Shown: one piece after another, positions 8,293-16,651 of the stretch
Layout of the letters: each line of letters begins with the position of its first letter
Position numbering within the stretch: position 1 is the stretch's first letter
Source of the DNA: Comamonadaceae bacterium
Lineage (GTDB): Bacteria > Pseudomonadota > Gammaproteobacteria > Burkholderiales > Burkholderiaceae_C
Reading direction: 5' to 3'
DNA: 64,000 nt
Assembly: GCA_947443645.1 (NCBI GenBank)
Contig: CANEXF010000006.1
Coordinates: 112,294-176,293 of the forward strand
Program-made: the position numbers and the translations under genes
Notes under the pieces: model-generated
What the model was told of the DNA's origin: nothing
The model's input: only the letters and a program-made list of their open reading frames with translations
Database searches by the model: none

Positions 8293-9285
8293 TCAAATCT
8301 TGAACGCTTCAAGCGACTCAGGGGCGAACAAATCACGCGGAGAAAGCAGTCGCTTTGAAAGACCTTGCTCAAACGAATAACGCAAGAAAGTCTTCAAGGT
8401 ATCTTCATTTTTTTCGAAGCCATAGGGCCAGAAGTCTTCACCCATTTCGCGCTTGACCTGCTCGACATGCGAGGTCAGCCATGGCAGCATGACTTTGAGC
8501 GCAGCCGTTTCATACAGATCTTCATAGGTACGCCGCTGCGACTCCTCAAGCGCCTTCATCATGGAGCGCGCCACCCAGCGATTGGCCTCGTAGACCTCGC
8601 GGCGAATCGCCACCGTATGCATGATGGGAAACATTTTTGTTTCCTTGAAATAATTACGTTCGACCTGCTCGTAGTCCTCGAACAAACGTTTGACCTTGCC
8701 GCCGCCCTTGAGGAAGCTCGACGGCATGCGCGCCGTGTAAAGCGCGTCAATCTCGCCGTCCAGCAGCATCTGTGCAAGCGTCTGGTCTGGACCAATGCTT
8801 TCGACCCTGATGTTCGCGGGCAAATCGAGCTTGATCTTTTCAGACCGGCCAGGCTCCTCTTCACCGCCGGTGAAATAGGTCACGCTGTCGACAGGCACGC
8901 CGTAATGGTCCGACAGGATGCCGCGTATCCAGACCGGCGCAGTCATTTGGTATTCAGGGTTGCCAACACGCTTTCCAATCAGGTCTTTCGCCTCACGAAT
9001 CCCGGATTTGGCATTGACGTAGATGCATGAGTGGCGAAAAAACCGTGAGGGGAAAACCGGAATCGCCACAAAGGGCCTGGCTTCATTGAACATGGACACG
9101 GTGTATGACGACAGCGACATTTCTGCCACGTCGAACTCCTTGTGCCTGAGCATGCGGAAAAAAGTTTCTTCCACAGGCATGTTGAGGTAGTTCAGATCAA
9201 TGCCGTCTGGCTGGACGCTGCCGTCCATCAGCGCGCGGGTACGGTCGTAATTCCAGCAGCCGAAAGTGAGTTTTAGTTTTGACAT
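8293..9285 (-). CDS. 4,5-dihydroxyphthalate decarboxylase-like protein (Pht5/OphC family)
   Basis: A 330-aa protein with no signal peptide, resembling the 4,5-dihydroxyphthalate decarboxylase family, which has a periplasmic-binding-protein fold but acts as a cytosolic enzyme. Family features are the N-terminal KLTFGCWNYDRTRALMDGSV, QPDGIDL, EFDVAEMSLSSYTVSM and VRSMM-type C-terminal helices. Length matches Pht5 (about 330 aa). The context (ring-hydroxylating oxygenase, reductase and Pht4-like dehydrogenase nearby) favours decarboxylation of a dihydroxylated phthalate to protocatechuate. The alternative is an ABC binding-protein role, which the lack of a signal peptide makes less likely. Confidence 0.7.
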   Translation of the reverse strand: MSKLKLTFGCWNYDRTRALMDGSVQPDGIDLNYLNMPVEETFFRMLRHKEFDVAEMSLSSYTVSMFNEARPFVAIPVFPSRFFRHSCIYVNAKSGIREAKDLIGKRVGNPEYQMTAPVWIRGILSDHYGVPVDSVTYFTGGEEEPGRSEKIKLDLPANIRVESIGPDQTLAQMLLDGEIDALYTARMPSSFLKGGGKVKRLFEDYEQVERNYFKETKMFPIMHTVAIRREVYEANRWVARSMMKALEESQRRTYEDLYETAALKVMLPWLTSHVEQVKREMGEDFWPYGFEKNEDTLKTFLRYSFEQGLSKRLLSPRDLFAPESLEAFKI

Positions 9286-9293
9286 GTTTTAAA

Positions 9294-10277
9294 TTATTCT
9301 GCCTTGATGCCGGCGATCGCGATGGCCTTGGCCAGACGTTCATTTTCGCCAAGAATGGCCTTGTTGTATTCCACCGGACTGCCGCCAATCGGATCAATGC
9401 CAGCGTTGTTAAGCGTCTGAATCACCTCAGGCATCTTGGCGATAGCGGCCATTTCCGAGCTGATGCGTTCAATCACACTGGCTGGCGTCCCAGTTGCCGC
9501 CAGCACGCCAACGATAGGAGCGAAATCAAAGCCGGGAATCATCTCCGAGATGGCTGGCACAGACGGTGCCTGGCTGGAACGCTGCGCGGCATTGGAAGCC
9601 AGCAACCTGACCTGACCCGACTTCACAAACCCCGCCAACGAAGGCAGAGCAGAAAACAGCACTTCAACCTGACCACCAATCAGCGCAGGTACCGACTGTC
9701 CGCTACCCTTGAACGGCACATGGGTCAGGTCCAGATTCAATGAAGCTTTCATGGCTTCCATGGTGAGGTGATGCGTGCTGCCAATGCCGGACGAACCGTA
9801 GTTAAGCGTACCCGGCTTGGCCTTGGCCAGCGCAATGAAATCCTGCAGCGTAGCGGCCGGCACCTTGGCGTTGACGGCCAGATAAAGCGGTGCACGAGCT
9901 GCCAGGGAAACCGGCAAAAAATCCCGTTTGTAGTCGTAACCCAGGTTTTTATAAATGGCTGGATTGATCGAGAACATCGAGCCATCCGTGACCAGGAAGG
10001 TATAGCCATCTTTGGGCGCAGATGCGATGGCCTGCGCAGCAACCACCCCGTTCGCGCCTGGCTTGTTGTCCACCACCACGGACTGACCTAGCTTGTCGCC
10101 CAGACGCTGGGCAAATATTCGCGCCACCGTATCTGGCAAACCACCTGCGGAATAAGGAACCACAAATTTGATCGGTTTGTTCGGGTAGGTCGTCTGACAA
10201 AGCGCGGGCATGGACAGCGAAAGCGTGCCAGCTATCAGGGCCGCAGTAGCGAGCAAAAGCGGTCGACGTTGTTTCAT
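9294..10277 (-). CDS. Bug/TctC-family periplasmic solute-binding protein
   Basis: Tripartite tricarboxylate transporter receptor, 327 aa. The start at 10277 is preceded by GAGGAGAC and begins a signal peptide (MKQRRPLLLATAALIAGTLS, then cleavage near ALCQ). The open frame reaches back to 10424 but that part is non-homologous. Mature motifs: YPNKPIKFVVPYSAGGLPD, VVVDNKPGANGVVAAQ, NYGSSGIGSTHHLTME. It lies 8 bp before the decarboxylase-like gene and 91 bp after the Rieske oxygenase gene, so it most likely captures the aromatic carboxylate that this cluster degrades. No TctAB partner is present. Confidence 0.92.
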   Translation of the reverse strand: MKQRRPLLLATAALIAGTLSLSMPALCQTTYPNKPIKFVVPYSAGGLPDTVARIFAQRLGDKLGQSVVVDNKPGANGVVAAQAIASAPKDGYTFLVTDGSMFSINPAIYKNLGYDYKRDFLPVSLAARAPLYLAVNAKVPAATLQDFIALAKAKPGTLNYGSSGIGSTHHLTMEAMKASLNLDLTHVPFKGSGQSVPALIGGQVEVLFSALPSLAGFVKSGQVRLLASNAAQRSSQAPSVPAISEMIPGFDFAPIVGVLAATGTPASVIERISSEMAAIAKMPEVIQTLNNAGIDPIGGSPVEYNKAILGENERLAKAIAIAGIKAE

Positions 10278-10368
10278 GGAATGTCTCCTCGAAGATTTTT
10301 CAAAAGTCATAGTTGTATTTATTTGCGTGTGTTTTCGACCGGAAATTTCCGGTACATGAGCGTACTCA

Positions 10369-11682
10369 TCAAGCCGGTATTGAATAGGACGGCTCAAGCG
10401 GCGCCGCACTGGAGTCCCAGACATAAGACGCGGAAAACGCTCGCCAGTCAGTGCTCTTTGGAACGATGGCCTGGAACGCGCAAACGCTGGCTGGAATACG
10501 CATGGCTCCGGTGCCTATGGCTGGCGCACCGGACTGAAAAGCCCGGACCGCTTCCAGCATCTGCTTGCGAAACTCCACGATGGCCAGATCGCTGGCGCCC
10601 AGTCGCTCATGCGTGCGATCGGCAATAGGCCCCATCGTCACCCACATCGCCACATCCTGATTTGGAAAACCGGTAATACCGGTGAAATTTCCGGCTTTCA
10701 TGGCAGCCCTGTCCTGCCAGAAATGATTGCTTCGGTTGCGCAAGGGGGAATAATTTTCATCCAGATCAACGCCCAACTCCTGGCCTAAAAATTTTCTCCA
10801 ACTTGCCGTATCTGGAGTTTGCGAGGCATGCCCCCAAGCGATGAAATAAAACGCTGTGTGGGTGTCGTCCATGGGCACATTGATATTGGCCACGTTGTAC
10901 AGATTGTTTGGCGGAATCAGCGCCGTGGCTGGCGCGACAAAAACCGTTGAACGCACATAGTCGTTACTGGCCGCATTGCTGATGGGCCTGCGAATTGCAG
11001 CGTAACGGAAACCGTAAACGCCTCGCTCCAATTGCAGGCGCGGCGCCTTGTCAGTCGACGGACGCAGCCATGTCGTGTCAGTTGCCTGGGCCGTATCAAC
11101 ACGCGCAGGCACCATGTCAGACGAGTGCAGGCTGGAGCTGTGTGCAGAGTCAATGGCGCCCTCCAAGATCTGCGCCCAGTTACAGGGAATGAGCACTTTA
11201 GCAATGGTCACCCGGGCATCGGCTGTGGGCGCCCAGGCCGGTGGTTCAAACTCTGGCTGGGTGTCAGCAGGCCCCATGTAGGCCCAGACAAAACCACCCC
11301 ACTCCTTGGTCGGATAAGCCAAATGCTTGACCTTTTGCACCATGCCGCTGGCGACAGGTTCTGAAACCATTTCCAGGACATTACCTTCCACGTCCATCTT
11401 CCAGCCGTGATACAGGCAGCGCAGACCACAGTCCTCGTTACGACCAAAAACCAGCGACGCACGCCGATGCGGACAGTACTCGTCCATCACACCGACACGT
11501 CCGTTGGTGTCGCGAAACACGACGAGGTCCTCACCAAATATCCTGGCCTTGATGGGTGTGCCATCGGGCTCGCTGACTTCTTCGATCAGACAAACCGGCG
11601 TCCAGTGACGACGCATCAACTGCCCCATGGGCGCCTGGCCTTCCACACGGCACAACAATTCATTTTCTTCGTGACTCAACAT
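10369..11682 (-). CDS. Rieske ring-hydroxylating oxygenase, alpha subunit (phthalate 4,5-dioxygenase-like)
   Basis: Terminal oxygenase of 437 aa, the length of phthalate 4,5-dioxygenase oxygenases (Pht3/OphA2). The Rieske [2Fe-2S] ligands are C70-P-H72 and C89-x2-H92 (YCPHRRAS and RCLYHGWK). The mononuclear iron site is D178-x2-H181-x4-H186 in EGAIDSAHSSSLHSS. No beta-subunit gene accompanies it, as in the phthalate/vanillate oxygenase class. Its electron donor is very probably the divergently encoded PDR reductase. Close family alternatives are vanillate demethylase-like or isophthalate oxygenases; the decarboxylase-like neighbour favours an ortho-phthalate-type substrate. Confidence 0.87.
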   Translation of the reverse strand: MLSHEENELLCRVEGQAPMGQLMRRHWTPVCLIEEVSEPDGTPIKARIFGEDLVVFRDTNGRVGVMDEYCPHRRASLVFGRNEDCGLRCLYHGWKMDVEGNVLEMVSEPVASGMVQKVKHLAYPTKEWGGFVWAYMGPADTQPEFEPPAWAPTADARVTIAKVLIPCNWAQILEGAIDSAHSSSLHSSDMVPARVDTAQATDTTWLRPSTDKAPRLQLERGVYGFRYAAIRRPISNAASNDYVRSTVFVAPATALIPPNNLYNVANINVPMDDTHTAFYFIAWGHASQTPDTASWRKFLGQELGVDLDENYSPLRNRSNHFWQDRAAMKAGNFTGITGFPNQDVAMWVTMGPIADRTHERLGASDLAIVEFRKQMLEAVRAFQSGAPAIGTGAMRIPASVCAFQAIVPKSTDWRAFSASYVWDSSAAPLEPSYSIPA

Positions 11683-11750
11683 GGCAAATATCCTTCAAAC
11701 AGATGGAATCAGGAATAAATTTAAAACAACTTGCAAATTCGCATCGTCGA

Positions 11751-11778
11751 GATTATTCTTAGTCCACTAAGATTATTC
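11751..11778. promoter_or_regulatory. Candidate operator in the oxygenase/reductase divergent promoter
   Basis: A palindrome CTTAGT-CC-ACTAAG (11758-11771) is flanked by a direct repeat GATTATTC (11751-11758 and 11771-11778). It sits in the 136-bp AT-rich gap between the divergent oxygenase and reductase starts, the expected place for the operator of the cluster regulator, possibly the MarR protein encoded three genes downstream. The assignment to MarR is inference. Confidence 0.55.
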
Positions 11779-11818
11779 GAAGTCTTTTGCTTTGTCAAGA
11801 ATGTTTATGGAGACCACG

Positions 11819-12817
11819 ATGAGCGTTAACCCTAGCGTTGCCAAAAAAACGGGATTGCCGCCTGCTGATTCAGGCTTCTTCCAGCTGATGGTGGCAAGAA
11901 AAGTTGCATTGGCAACGGATATCCAGCTGTTCGAGCTACGCCACCCAGAAGGTTGCGACCTGCCAGCCTTCACCGCAGGCGCGCACATCACGGTTCAGAC
12001 ACCGAACGGTTCGAGGCGCAACTATTCGCTCTGTAGCGACCCAAGCGATGCCAGCATGTATCAAATCGCGGTCAAGCGTGACGCAACGGGGCGCGGTGGC
12101 TCCATCAGCATGGCAGATGAACTGCATGAAGGCGCCCTGCTTTCACTGAGCGCGCCACGCAATAACTTTGAACTGCACCCACGGGCCAATAATTTCATTT
12201 TTGTAGCCGGCGGCATAGGCATCACACCCATTTTTTCCATGATGCGGCAGCTGAAAGGCCAGGGAAACCAACAGTTCAAGCTGATTTACTGCACGCGCGA
12301 TGCAGCCAATACGGCCTTTCTGACAGAACTCAACAGCACAGAGTTTTCGGCGCATGTCCAGCTTCACCATGACCACGGCGACATCAACAACGCACTGGAT
12401 TTCTGGCCTGTGTTCGAAACTCCGAGCAACGCACATGTCTACTGCTGCGGGCCTCGCGGGCTGATGGATGCGGTCGCGGACATGACGGGGCACTGGCCAT
12501 CAGGTGCGGTTCACTTCGAAAGTTTTGGCGTCGACGCCAGCGCATTTCAAGTCAATACGGCCTTCTCGGTCTATTTGCAAAAAAGTGGCGTCCGCGTGCC
12601 GGTCTCGGCGGATCAGTCCATTCTTGAGGCTTTGCTCGTAGCAGGGCAGCACGTGATCAGTTCCTGCGAGAGCGGTACTTGCGGTTCCTGTCGAACCGGC
12701 TTGCTGTCCGGCCAGGCAGAACACCGCGACATGGTTTTGACTGACGAAGAAAAAGGCAGCAGCATCATGGTTTGTGTGTCACGCGCGACATCGGCTGAGC
12801 TGGTGCTGGACCTATGA
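11819..12817 (+). CDS. PDR-type oxygenase reductase (FMN, NAD, 2Fe-2S)
   Basis: Reductase of 332 aa for the Rieske oxygenase, with the phthalate dioxygenase reductase domain order. The flavin domain has RRNYSLCSD (about residues 65-75), the NAD-binding domain has VAGGIGITPIFSMM, and the C-terminal plant-type ferredoxin has CESGTCGSCRTG plus a final cysteine in MVCVSRA. Candidate starts are 11801, 11807 and 11819; 11819 is chosen because GGAG lies 6 bases upstream and the protein then begins like its family. It overlaps the next gene by 4 bp. It passes electrons from NADH to the oxygenase encoded on the other strand. Confidence 0.9.
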   Translation: MSVNPSVAKKTGLPPADSGFFQLMVARKVALATDIQLFELRHPEGCDLPAFTAGAHITVQTPNGSRRNYSLCSDPSDASMYQIAVKRDATGRGGSISMADELHEGALLSLSAPRNNFELHPRANNFIFVAGGIGITPIFSMMRQLKGQGNQQFKLIYCTRDAANTAFLTELNSTEFSAHVQLHHDHGDINNALDFWPVFETPSNAHVYCCGPRGLMDAVADMTGHWPSGAVHFESFGVDASAFQVNTAFSVYLQKSGVRVPVSADQSILEALLVAGQHVISSCESGTCGSCRTGLLSGQAEHRDMVLTDEEKGSSIMVCVSRATSAELVLDL

Positions 12818-14022
12818 GCCAGAGCACCAGCACACCGCTGAGGCTGGGCGTCGTTGGTCTTGGACGAGCCTTCACGATCATGCTGCCAACATTTGTGCAG
12901 GACAGCCGTGTCAGGCTGGTTGGCGCAACAGACCCGATTGCATCTGCCAGGGCGCAGTTCGAAAAAGATTTCAGCGCGCCAACCCATGCATCTATTGATG
13001 AGCTCTGTGCAGATCCTGACGTAGAAGTGGTCTACATCGCCTCACCGCATCAGTTCCATGCCGACCACGTGTGTCTTGCGGCGACGCACGGTAAACACAT
13101 CCTGGTTGAAAAGCCGATGGCACTCTCGCTTCAGGAGTGCACCCGCATGATTGACGCCGCACGCGAGGCAAAGGTTCAGCTCATTGTGGGCCACAGTCAC
13201 AGCTTCAACCTGCCGATCAAGCGCACGCGCGAACTGATTGACAGCGGAATCTACGGCAGCGTGAAGATGATCACAGCGCTGAATTTCACTGATTTTCTGT
13301 ATCGGCCACGGCGACCAGAGGAGCTTGACACAGCAGCGGGTGGCGGCGTCATTCACAGCCAGGCCACACACCAGATAGACATCATCAGGCTGCTGGGCGG
13401 CGGACTGGTGCGCAGCGTGAAGGCGCATACAGGCGCGTGGGACCCTGTGCGTCCTACAGAGGGCGCTTACAGTGCGCTGCTGGAGTTTGAAGGTGGTGCC
13501 TTTGCATCGGCCACCTACAGCGGGTATGGTCACTTCGACTCGGACGAACTGATGGACAACATCAGCGAGCTCGGACTGTGCAAGAGCAACGCGGACTACG
13601 GCGCTTCACGCAAGCGTCTGCTCAGCGCGGCAAGCTCAGACTCAGAAGCCGCACTGAAAGCGGCTCGCAATTACGGCGGCGGCCTGTATGCCCCCAACAT
13701 CAGTCCGGGCAACACACGTTCACATCAGCACTTCGGGCAAATCATTGTGAGTTGCGAGAAAGCCGACCTCAAGCCCAGCGCCACCGGCATCACCATCTAC
13801 ACCGATACCGAGAAACTTGTCGAAATGCTTCCCGCGTCTGCAATCCCCCGCGTGGAAGTGATTGACGAACTCTTCAGCACTGTTAGGGAAGGGGCGACTG
13901 CGGTCCACAGCGGTGAATGGGCTCGCGCCACCACGGCGGTCTGCCTGGCCATGCTTGAATCAGCAAAAACAGGTCGTGAGTGCGTGCCAGGGCATCAGGT
14001 CAGACACAATACAGCTTCATGA
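12814..14022 (+). CDS. Gfo/Idh/MocA-family dehydrogenase (phthalate dihydrodiol dehydrogenase, Pht4-like)
   Basis: NAD(P)-dependent oxidoreductase, 402 aa. The Rossmann start is LGVVGLGRAFTIMLPTF (residues about 7-23) and the family EKP motif is in HILVEKPMALS. A C-terminal Gfo/Idh substrate domain follows (GGGVIHSQATHQIDIIRLLG). Pht4/OphB, the cis-4,5-dihydrodiol phthalate dehydrogenase, belongs to this family rather than to the short-chain dehydrogenases. The position between reductase and MarR genes, with ATGA overlaps on both sides, supports that role. Catalysis would rearomatise the cis-dihydrodiol to the 4,5-dihydroxy acid. Substrate identity remains inferred from context. Confidence 0.85.
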   Translation: MSQSTSTPLRLGVVGLGRAFTIMLPTFVQDSRVRLVGATDPIASARAQFEKDFSAPTHASIDELCADPDVEVVYIASPHQFHADHVCLAATHGKHILVEKPMALSLQECTRMIDAAREAKVQLIVGHSHSFNLPIKRTRELIDSGIYGSVKMITALNFTDFLYRPRRPEELDTAAGGGVIHSQATHQIDIIRLLGGGLVRSVKAHTGAWDPVRPTEGAYSALLEFEGGAFASATYSGYGHFDSDELMDNISELGLCKSNADYGASRKRLLSAASSDSEAALKAARNYGGGLYAPNISPGNTRSHQHFGQIIVSCEKADLKPSATGITIYTDTEKLVEMLPASAIPRVEVIDELFSTVREGATAVHSGEWARATTAVCLAMLESAKTGRECVPGHQVRHNTAS

Positions 14023-14609
14023 CCGGCGCAACCCAAAACATCATCAAGCACTGGCGCGAGGCCGTACCCAATGACCGGCTCGCGCATCTGATCCGCGACG
14101 CGGCTCGCGCTTTTCAAAAAGCCCTGCAAATACGCCTGGCCTCGCATGGTGTACCTTTTGGTCATTGGACTTTTTTGCGCATCTTGTGGGACGCTGAAGG
14201 CTTGACGCAAAAGGAGCTCAGTGAACGCGCTGGCGTGATGGAGCCCACAACATTTTCCGCCATGAAGGCCATGGAAGCGCAAGGCTACATCGTGCGCAGA
14301 CAACTGCCCACGAACAAAAAAAATGTCTATGTTTACCTCAGCAACGAAGGTCGTGCGCTGAAGAAAAAACTGGTCCCCATGGCGGAAGAAACCAACTCGG
14401 TCAGCATAGAAGACATAGACAGCCACGACATACAGACGACGCGCAACGTGCTGCTTGCAATGATTGAAAATCTGGCCAGAGATGAGCTTCTGCAAACCGC
14501 ACCAGCCAAGCGCAAAACAAGCAGAACATCTCCAGTGGCAGCCGCAGCCGTAAGCGGCAATGCTGCCAGGCCTGCAAGAAACCCGGGAACGAAAAAAGCC
14601 GCAAACTGA
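14019..14609 (+). CDS. MarR-family transcriptional regulator
   Basis: MarR-type winged-helix dimer, 196 aa. The start at 14019 overlaps the stop of the preceding gene (ATGA), so translation is probably coupled. The core is visible at residues about 15-140: LASHGVPFGHWTFLRILWD, LTQKELSERAGVMEPTTFSA and the wing KNVYVYLSNEGRALKK. A basic Ala/Arg/Lys-rich tail of about 35 residues follows and is unusual for the family. Part of that tail's coding DNA doubles as the terminator of the opposing operon. As the last gene of the reductase operon it is the best candidate regulator of the oxygenase cluster. Confidence 0.9.
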   Translation: MTGATQNIIKHWREAVPNDRLAHLIRDAARAFQKALQIRLASHGVPFGHWTFLRILWDAEGLTQKELSERAGVMEPTTFSAMKAMEAQGYIVRRQLPTNKKNVYVYLSNEGRALKKKLVPMAEETNSVSIEDIDSHDIQTTRNVLLAMIENLARDELLQTAPAKRKTSRTSPVAAAAVSGNAARPARNPGTKKAAN

Positions 14610-14622
14610 ACAGCTTGCGGCT
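14592..14622 (-). terminator. Rho-independent terminator of the CoA-transferase operon
   Basis: AGCCGCAA (14597-14604) and TTGCGGCT (14615-14622) form an 8-bp stem with a 10-base loop. On the minus strand it is followed by a T-run (the A-run at 14592-14597 on the plus strand). It ends the minus-strand CoA-transferase transcript and overlaps the last codons of the MarR gene. Confidence 0.85.
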
Positions 14623-14647
14623 CCTGCATCAGCAGATCAGCGTCAGG

Positions 14648-15286
14648 TCAAATCAGCCTGACGCCCGTTTTGGCCTGCAGCGCTTCTCTTGTCACGCCCG
14701 GTGCCAGCTCGATGAGCTTGAGGCCTTCGGGCGTCACGTCCATCACGGCCAGGTCAGTGATGATGCGGTCCACTACCCCCAAGCCGGTCAATGGCAGCGT
14801 GCATTGCGGCAGGATTTTCATGTCCTCGGTGCCGTCTTTCTTTTTTGCGACATGCTCCATGAGCACAATCACGCGCTTGACACCTGCAACCAGGTCCATC
14901 GCGCCGCCCATGCCCTTGACCATCTTTCCAGGAATCATCCAGTTGGCCAGATCGCCTTTTTCGCTCACCTGCATTGCGCCTAGAATTGAAAGATTGATCT
15001 TACCGCCGCGAATCATCGCGAAAGACAGTTCTGAGCCAAAGATGGACGAGCCCTTGATGGTGGTGACGGTCTGCTTTCCGGCATTGATGAGGTCGGCGTC
15101 CACTTCATCTTCGGTCGGAAATGGCCCAATGCCCAGCATGCCGTTTTCTGACTGCAGCCAGACCTCTATGCTGGCTGGCACATGGTTGGCCACCAGGGTA
15201 GGAATGCCAATTCCAAGATTGACATAAAAGCCGTCTTCGAGCTCTTTTGCAGCGCGCGCTGCCATTTGGTCTTGACTCCAGCTCAT
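14648..15286 (-). CDS. scoB: 3-oxoacid CoA-transferase subunit B
   Basis: Beta subunit of a succinyl-CoA:3-oxoacid CoA-transferase, 212 aa. The catalytic glutamate is in [13 protein letters not shown], the glycine-rich start is [15 protein letters not shown], and [14 protein letters not shown] is the conserved loop. It moves CoA from succinyl-CoA to a 3-oxoacid such as acetoacetate or 3-oxoadipate. It lies 2 bp downstream of subunit A and the pair forms the enzyme. The sequences look closer to the SCOT (ScoAB) type than to PcaIJ, but a 3-oxoadipate role cannot be excluded in this aromatic-catabolic setting. Confidence 0.93.
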   Translation of the reverse strand: MSWSQDQMAARAAKELEDGFYVNLGIGIPTLVANHVPASIEVWLQSENGMLGIGPFPTEDEVDADLINAGKQTVTTIKGSSIFGSELSFAMIRGGKINLSILGAMQVSEKGDLANWMIPGKMVKGMGGAMDLVAGVKRVIVLMEHVAKKKDGTEDMKILPQCTLPLTGLGVVDRIITDLAVMDVTPEGLKLIELAPGVTREALQAKTGVRLI

Positions 15287-15288
15287 GA

Positions 15289-15996
15289 TCAGACTCCTGC
15301 CGTTTCGGTAATGGTTCGTTTTTCAATTCGTTTTTCAGGATGGGCATTAAGCACAATCCTGTGCACGTAGATGCCAGGCAGATGAACCTCATCGGGCACC
15401 ATCTCCCCGACTTCAACGAGTTCTTCAACCTCAACAATGCACAGCTTTCCGGCCATCGCAACGGCCGGATTGAAGTTGCGCGCGGTCAGGCGAAATTGCA
15501 GATTGCCCGACTTGTCGGCGCGCCAGGCCTTGACCAGAGACACATCTGGCAACAGCGCGCGCTCCATCACGTAGGTCTCGCCGTCAAAATCACGCAACTC
15601 CTTGCCCTCCGCCACAAGCGTACCGACTCCGGTTTTGGTAAAGAACGCGGGGATGCCAGCGCCGCCAGCGCGCAGCTTTTCGGCCAGCGTTCCTTGCGGC
15701 GTGAATTCGAGTTCCAGTTCGCCAGCGATGTACTGGCGCTCAAACTCCTTGTTTTCGCCCACATAGCTGGCGATCATTTTTTTGATCTGCCGGGTCTCGA
15801 GCAATTTACCGAGGCCGAAGCCGTCAACACCAGCGTTGTTGGAAACCACAGTCAGATTTTGCACACCCGAGTCGCGCAGCGCGTCAATCAGTGCCTCGGG
15901 GATTCCACACAGACCGAAGCCGCCCACAGCCATGAGCTGACCGTCCTTCACGACGCCTTTGAGGGCCTCCGCAGCGGAGGGAAAAATTTTCTTCAC
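15289..15996 (-). CDS. scoA: 3-oxoacid CoA-transferase subunit A
   Basis: Alpha subunit, 235 aa. A GTG at 15996 is chosen as the start because AAGGAGAC lies just upstream and the protein then begins [11 protein letters not shown] as in relatives; the frame extends to 16023 without homology. CoA-binding motifs are [20 protein letters not shown] and [15 protein letters not shown], followed by [11 protein letters not shown] and [20 protein letters not shown], the latter typical of SCOT-type enzymes. It is the promoter-proximal gene of a two-gene minus-strand operon divergent from a PAS-LuxR regulator. Confidence 0.93.
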   Translation of the reverse strand: MKKIFPSAAEALKGVVKDGQLMAVGGFGLCGIPEALIDALRDSGVQNLTVVSNNAGVDGFGLGKLLETRQIKKMIASYVGENKEFERQYIAGELELEFTPQGTLAEKLRAGGAGIPAFFTKTGVGTLVAEGKELRDFDGETYVMERALLPDVSLVKAWRADKSGNLQFRLTARNFNPAVAMAGKLCIVEVEELVEVGEMVPDEVHLPGIYVHRIVLNAHPEKRIEKRTITETAGV

Positions 15997-16042
15997 GAAT
16001 AGTCTCCTTGCGTCGCAGAACAACTGAGCGACCCACTACGAT

Positions 16043-16064
16043 ACTACTTATTAAGTTACGTAGT
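16043..16064. promoter_or_regulatory. Nested palindrome in the scoA/PAS-LuxR divergent promoter
   Basis: ACTTA-T-TAAGT (16046-16056) is a perfect palindrome centred in the gap between the divergent genes. It lies inside a wider inverted repeat ACTAC (16043-16047) and GTAGT (16060-16064). It is a plausible binding site for the adjacent LuxR-type regulator. No experiment or comparison supports this yet. Confidence 0.45.
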
Positions 16065-16084
16065 TCTCCGTAAAGGTTAGTCCC

Positions 16085-16651
16085 ATGATGCTGGATGTGA
16101 AAGTTGACTATCAGCAGGCGTTTGAGCTGGCGCCTATTGGACTGGTGTTGTCACGCAACCGCTCCATCGTGGACTGCAACCAGCATCTGTGCGAGATGTT
16201 CGACGCGCCACGCGAGCAACTTGTGGGCCAGTCTTTCCTTGTGCTCTACCCCAGTCTTGACGAGTACGAGCGCATAGGCGCGCGCATGCTTCCCATCCTC
16301 AACACCAAAGGCCTGTACTCCGACGACCGCATCATGAAACGCGTCGGCGGTCGTTTGCAGGGCGAACCGTTCTGGTGTCATGTCACTGGTCGTGCACTGA
16401 ACCGTCAGGTCCCCCATGAGTCGGGTATCTGGACTTTCGAAGACTTGAGTTCACGTCGGCCTGTGACAGCAGAACTCACGGCGCGTGAGCGCGAAGTGGC
16501 CGCGCACCTGATGGGCGGTATGACCTCCAAGGAAATTGGCCGCGCCCTGGGCATCAGCCACCGCACCGTAGAGATTTACCGGGCTCGCCTGATGCGCAAA
16601 TACAAGGCCTCGACCACGGCCGACCTGGTGCACAAGCTTATGGCGGCTTGA
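16085..16651 (+). CDS. PAS-domain LuxR-family transcriptional regulator
   Basis: A 188-aa regulator. Residues about 8-115 resemble a PAS sensor (AFELAPIGLVLSRNRSIVDC, then GQSFLVLYPS). Residues about 125-186 are a LuxR/NarL helix-turn-helix (LTAREREVAAHLMGGMTSKE, then GISHRTVEIYRARLMRKY). There is no receiver domain, so it probably senses a ligand or redox signal directly. It is transcribed away from the CoA-transferase genes across an 88-bp gap with a palindrome, which suggests control of those genes. Confidence 0.88.
   Translation: MMLDVKVDYQQAFELAPIGLVLSRNRSIVDCNQHLCEMFDAPREQLVGQSFLVLYPSLDEYERIGARMLPILNTKGLYSDDRIMKRVGGRLQGEPFWCHVTGRALNRQVPHESGIWTFEDLSSRRPVTAELTAREREVAAHLMGGMTSKEIGRALGISHRTVEIYRARLMRKYKASTTADLVHKLMAA

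Noticed and set aside
7264..8358. 364-aa plus-strand frame over the EamA transporter
   Set aside because: Shadow frame rich in Gln, His and Lys; the transporter with ten hydrophobic helices on the minus strand is the real gene.
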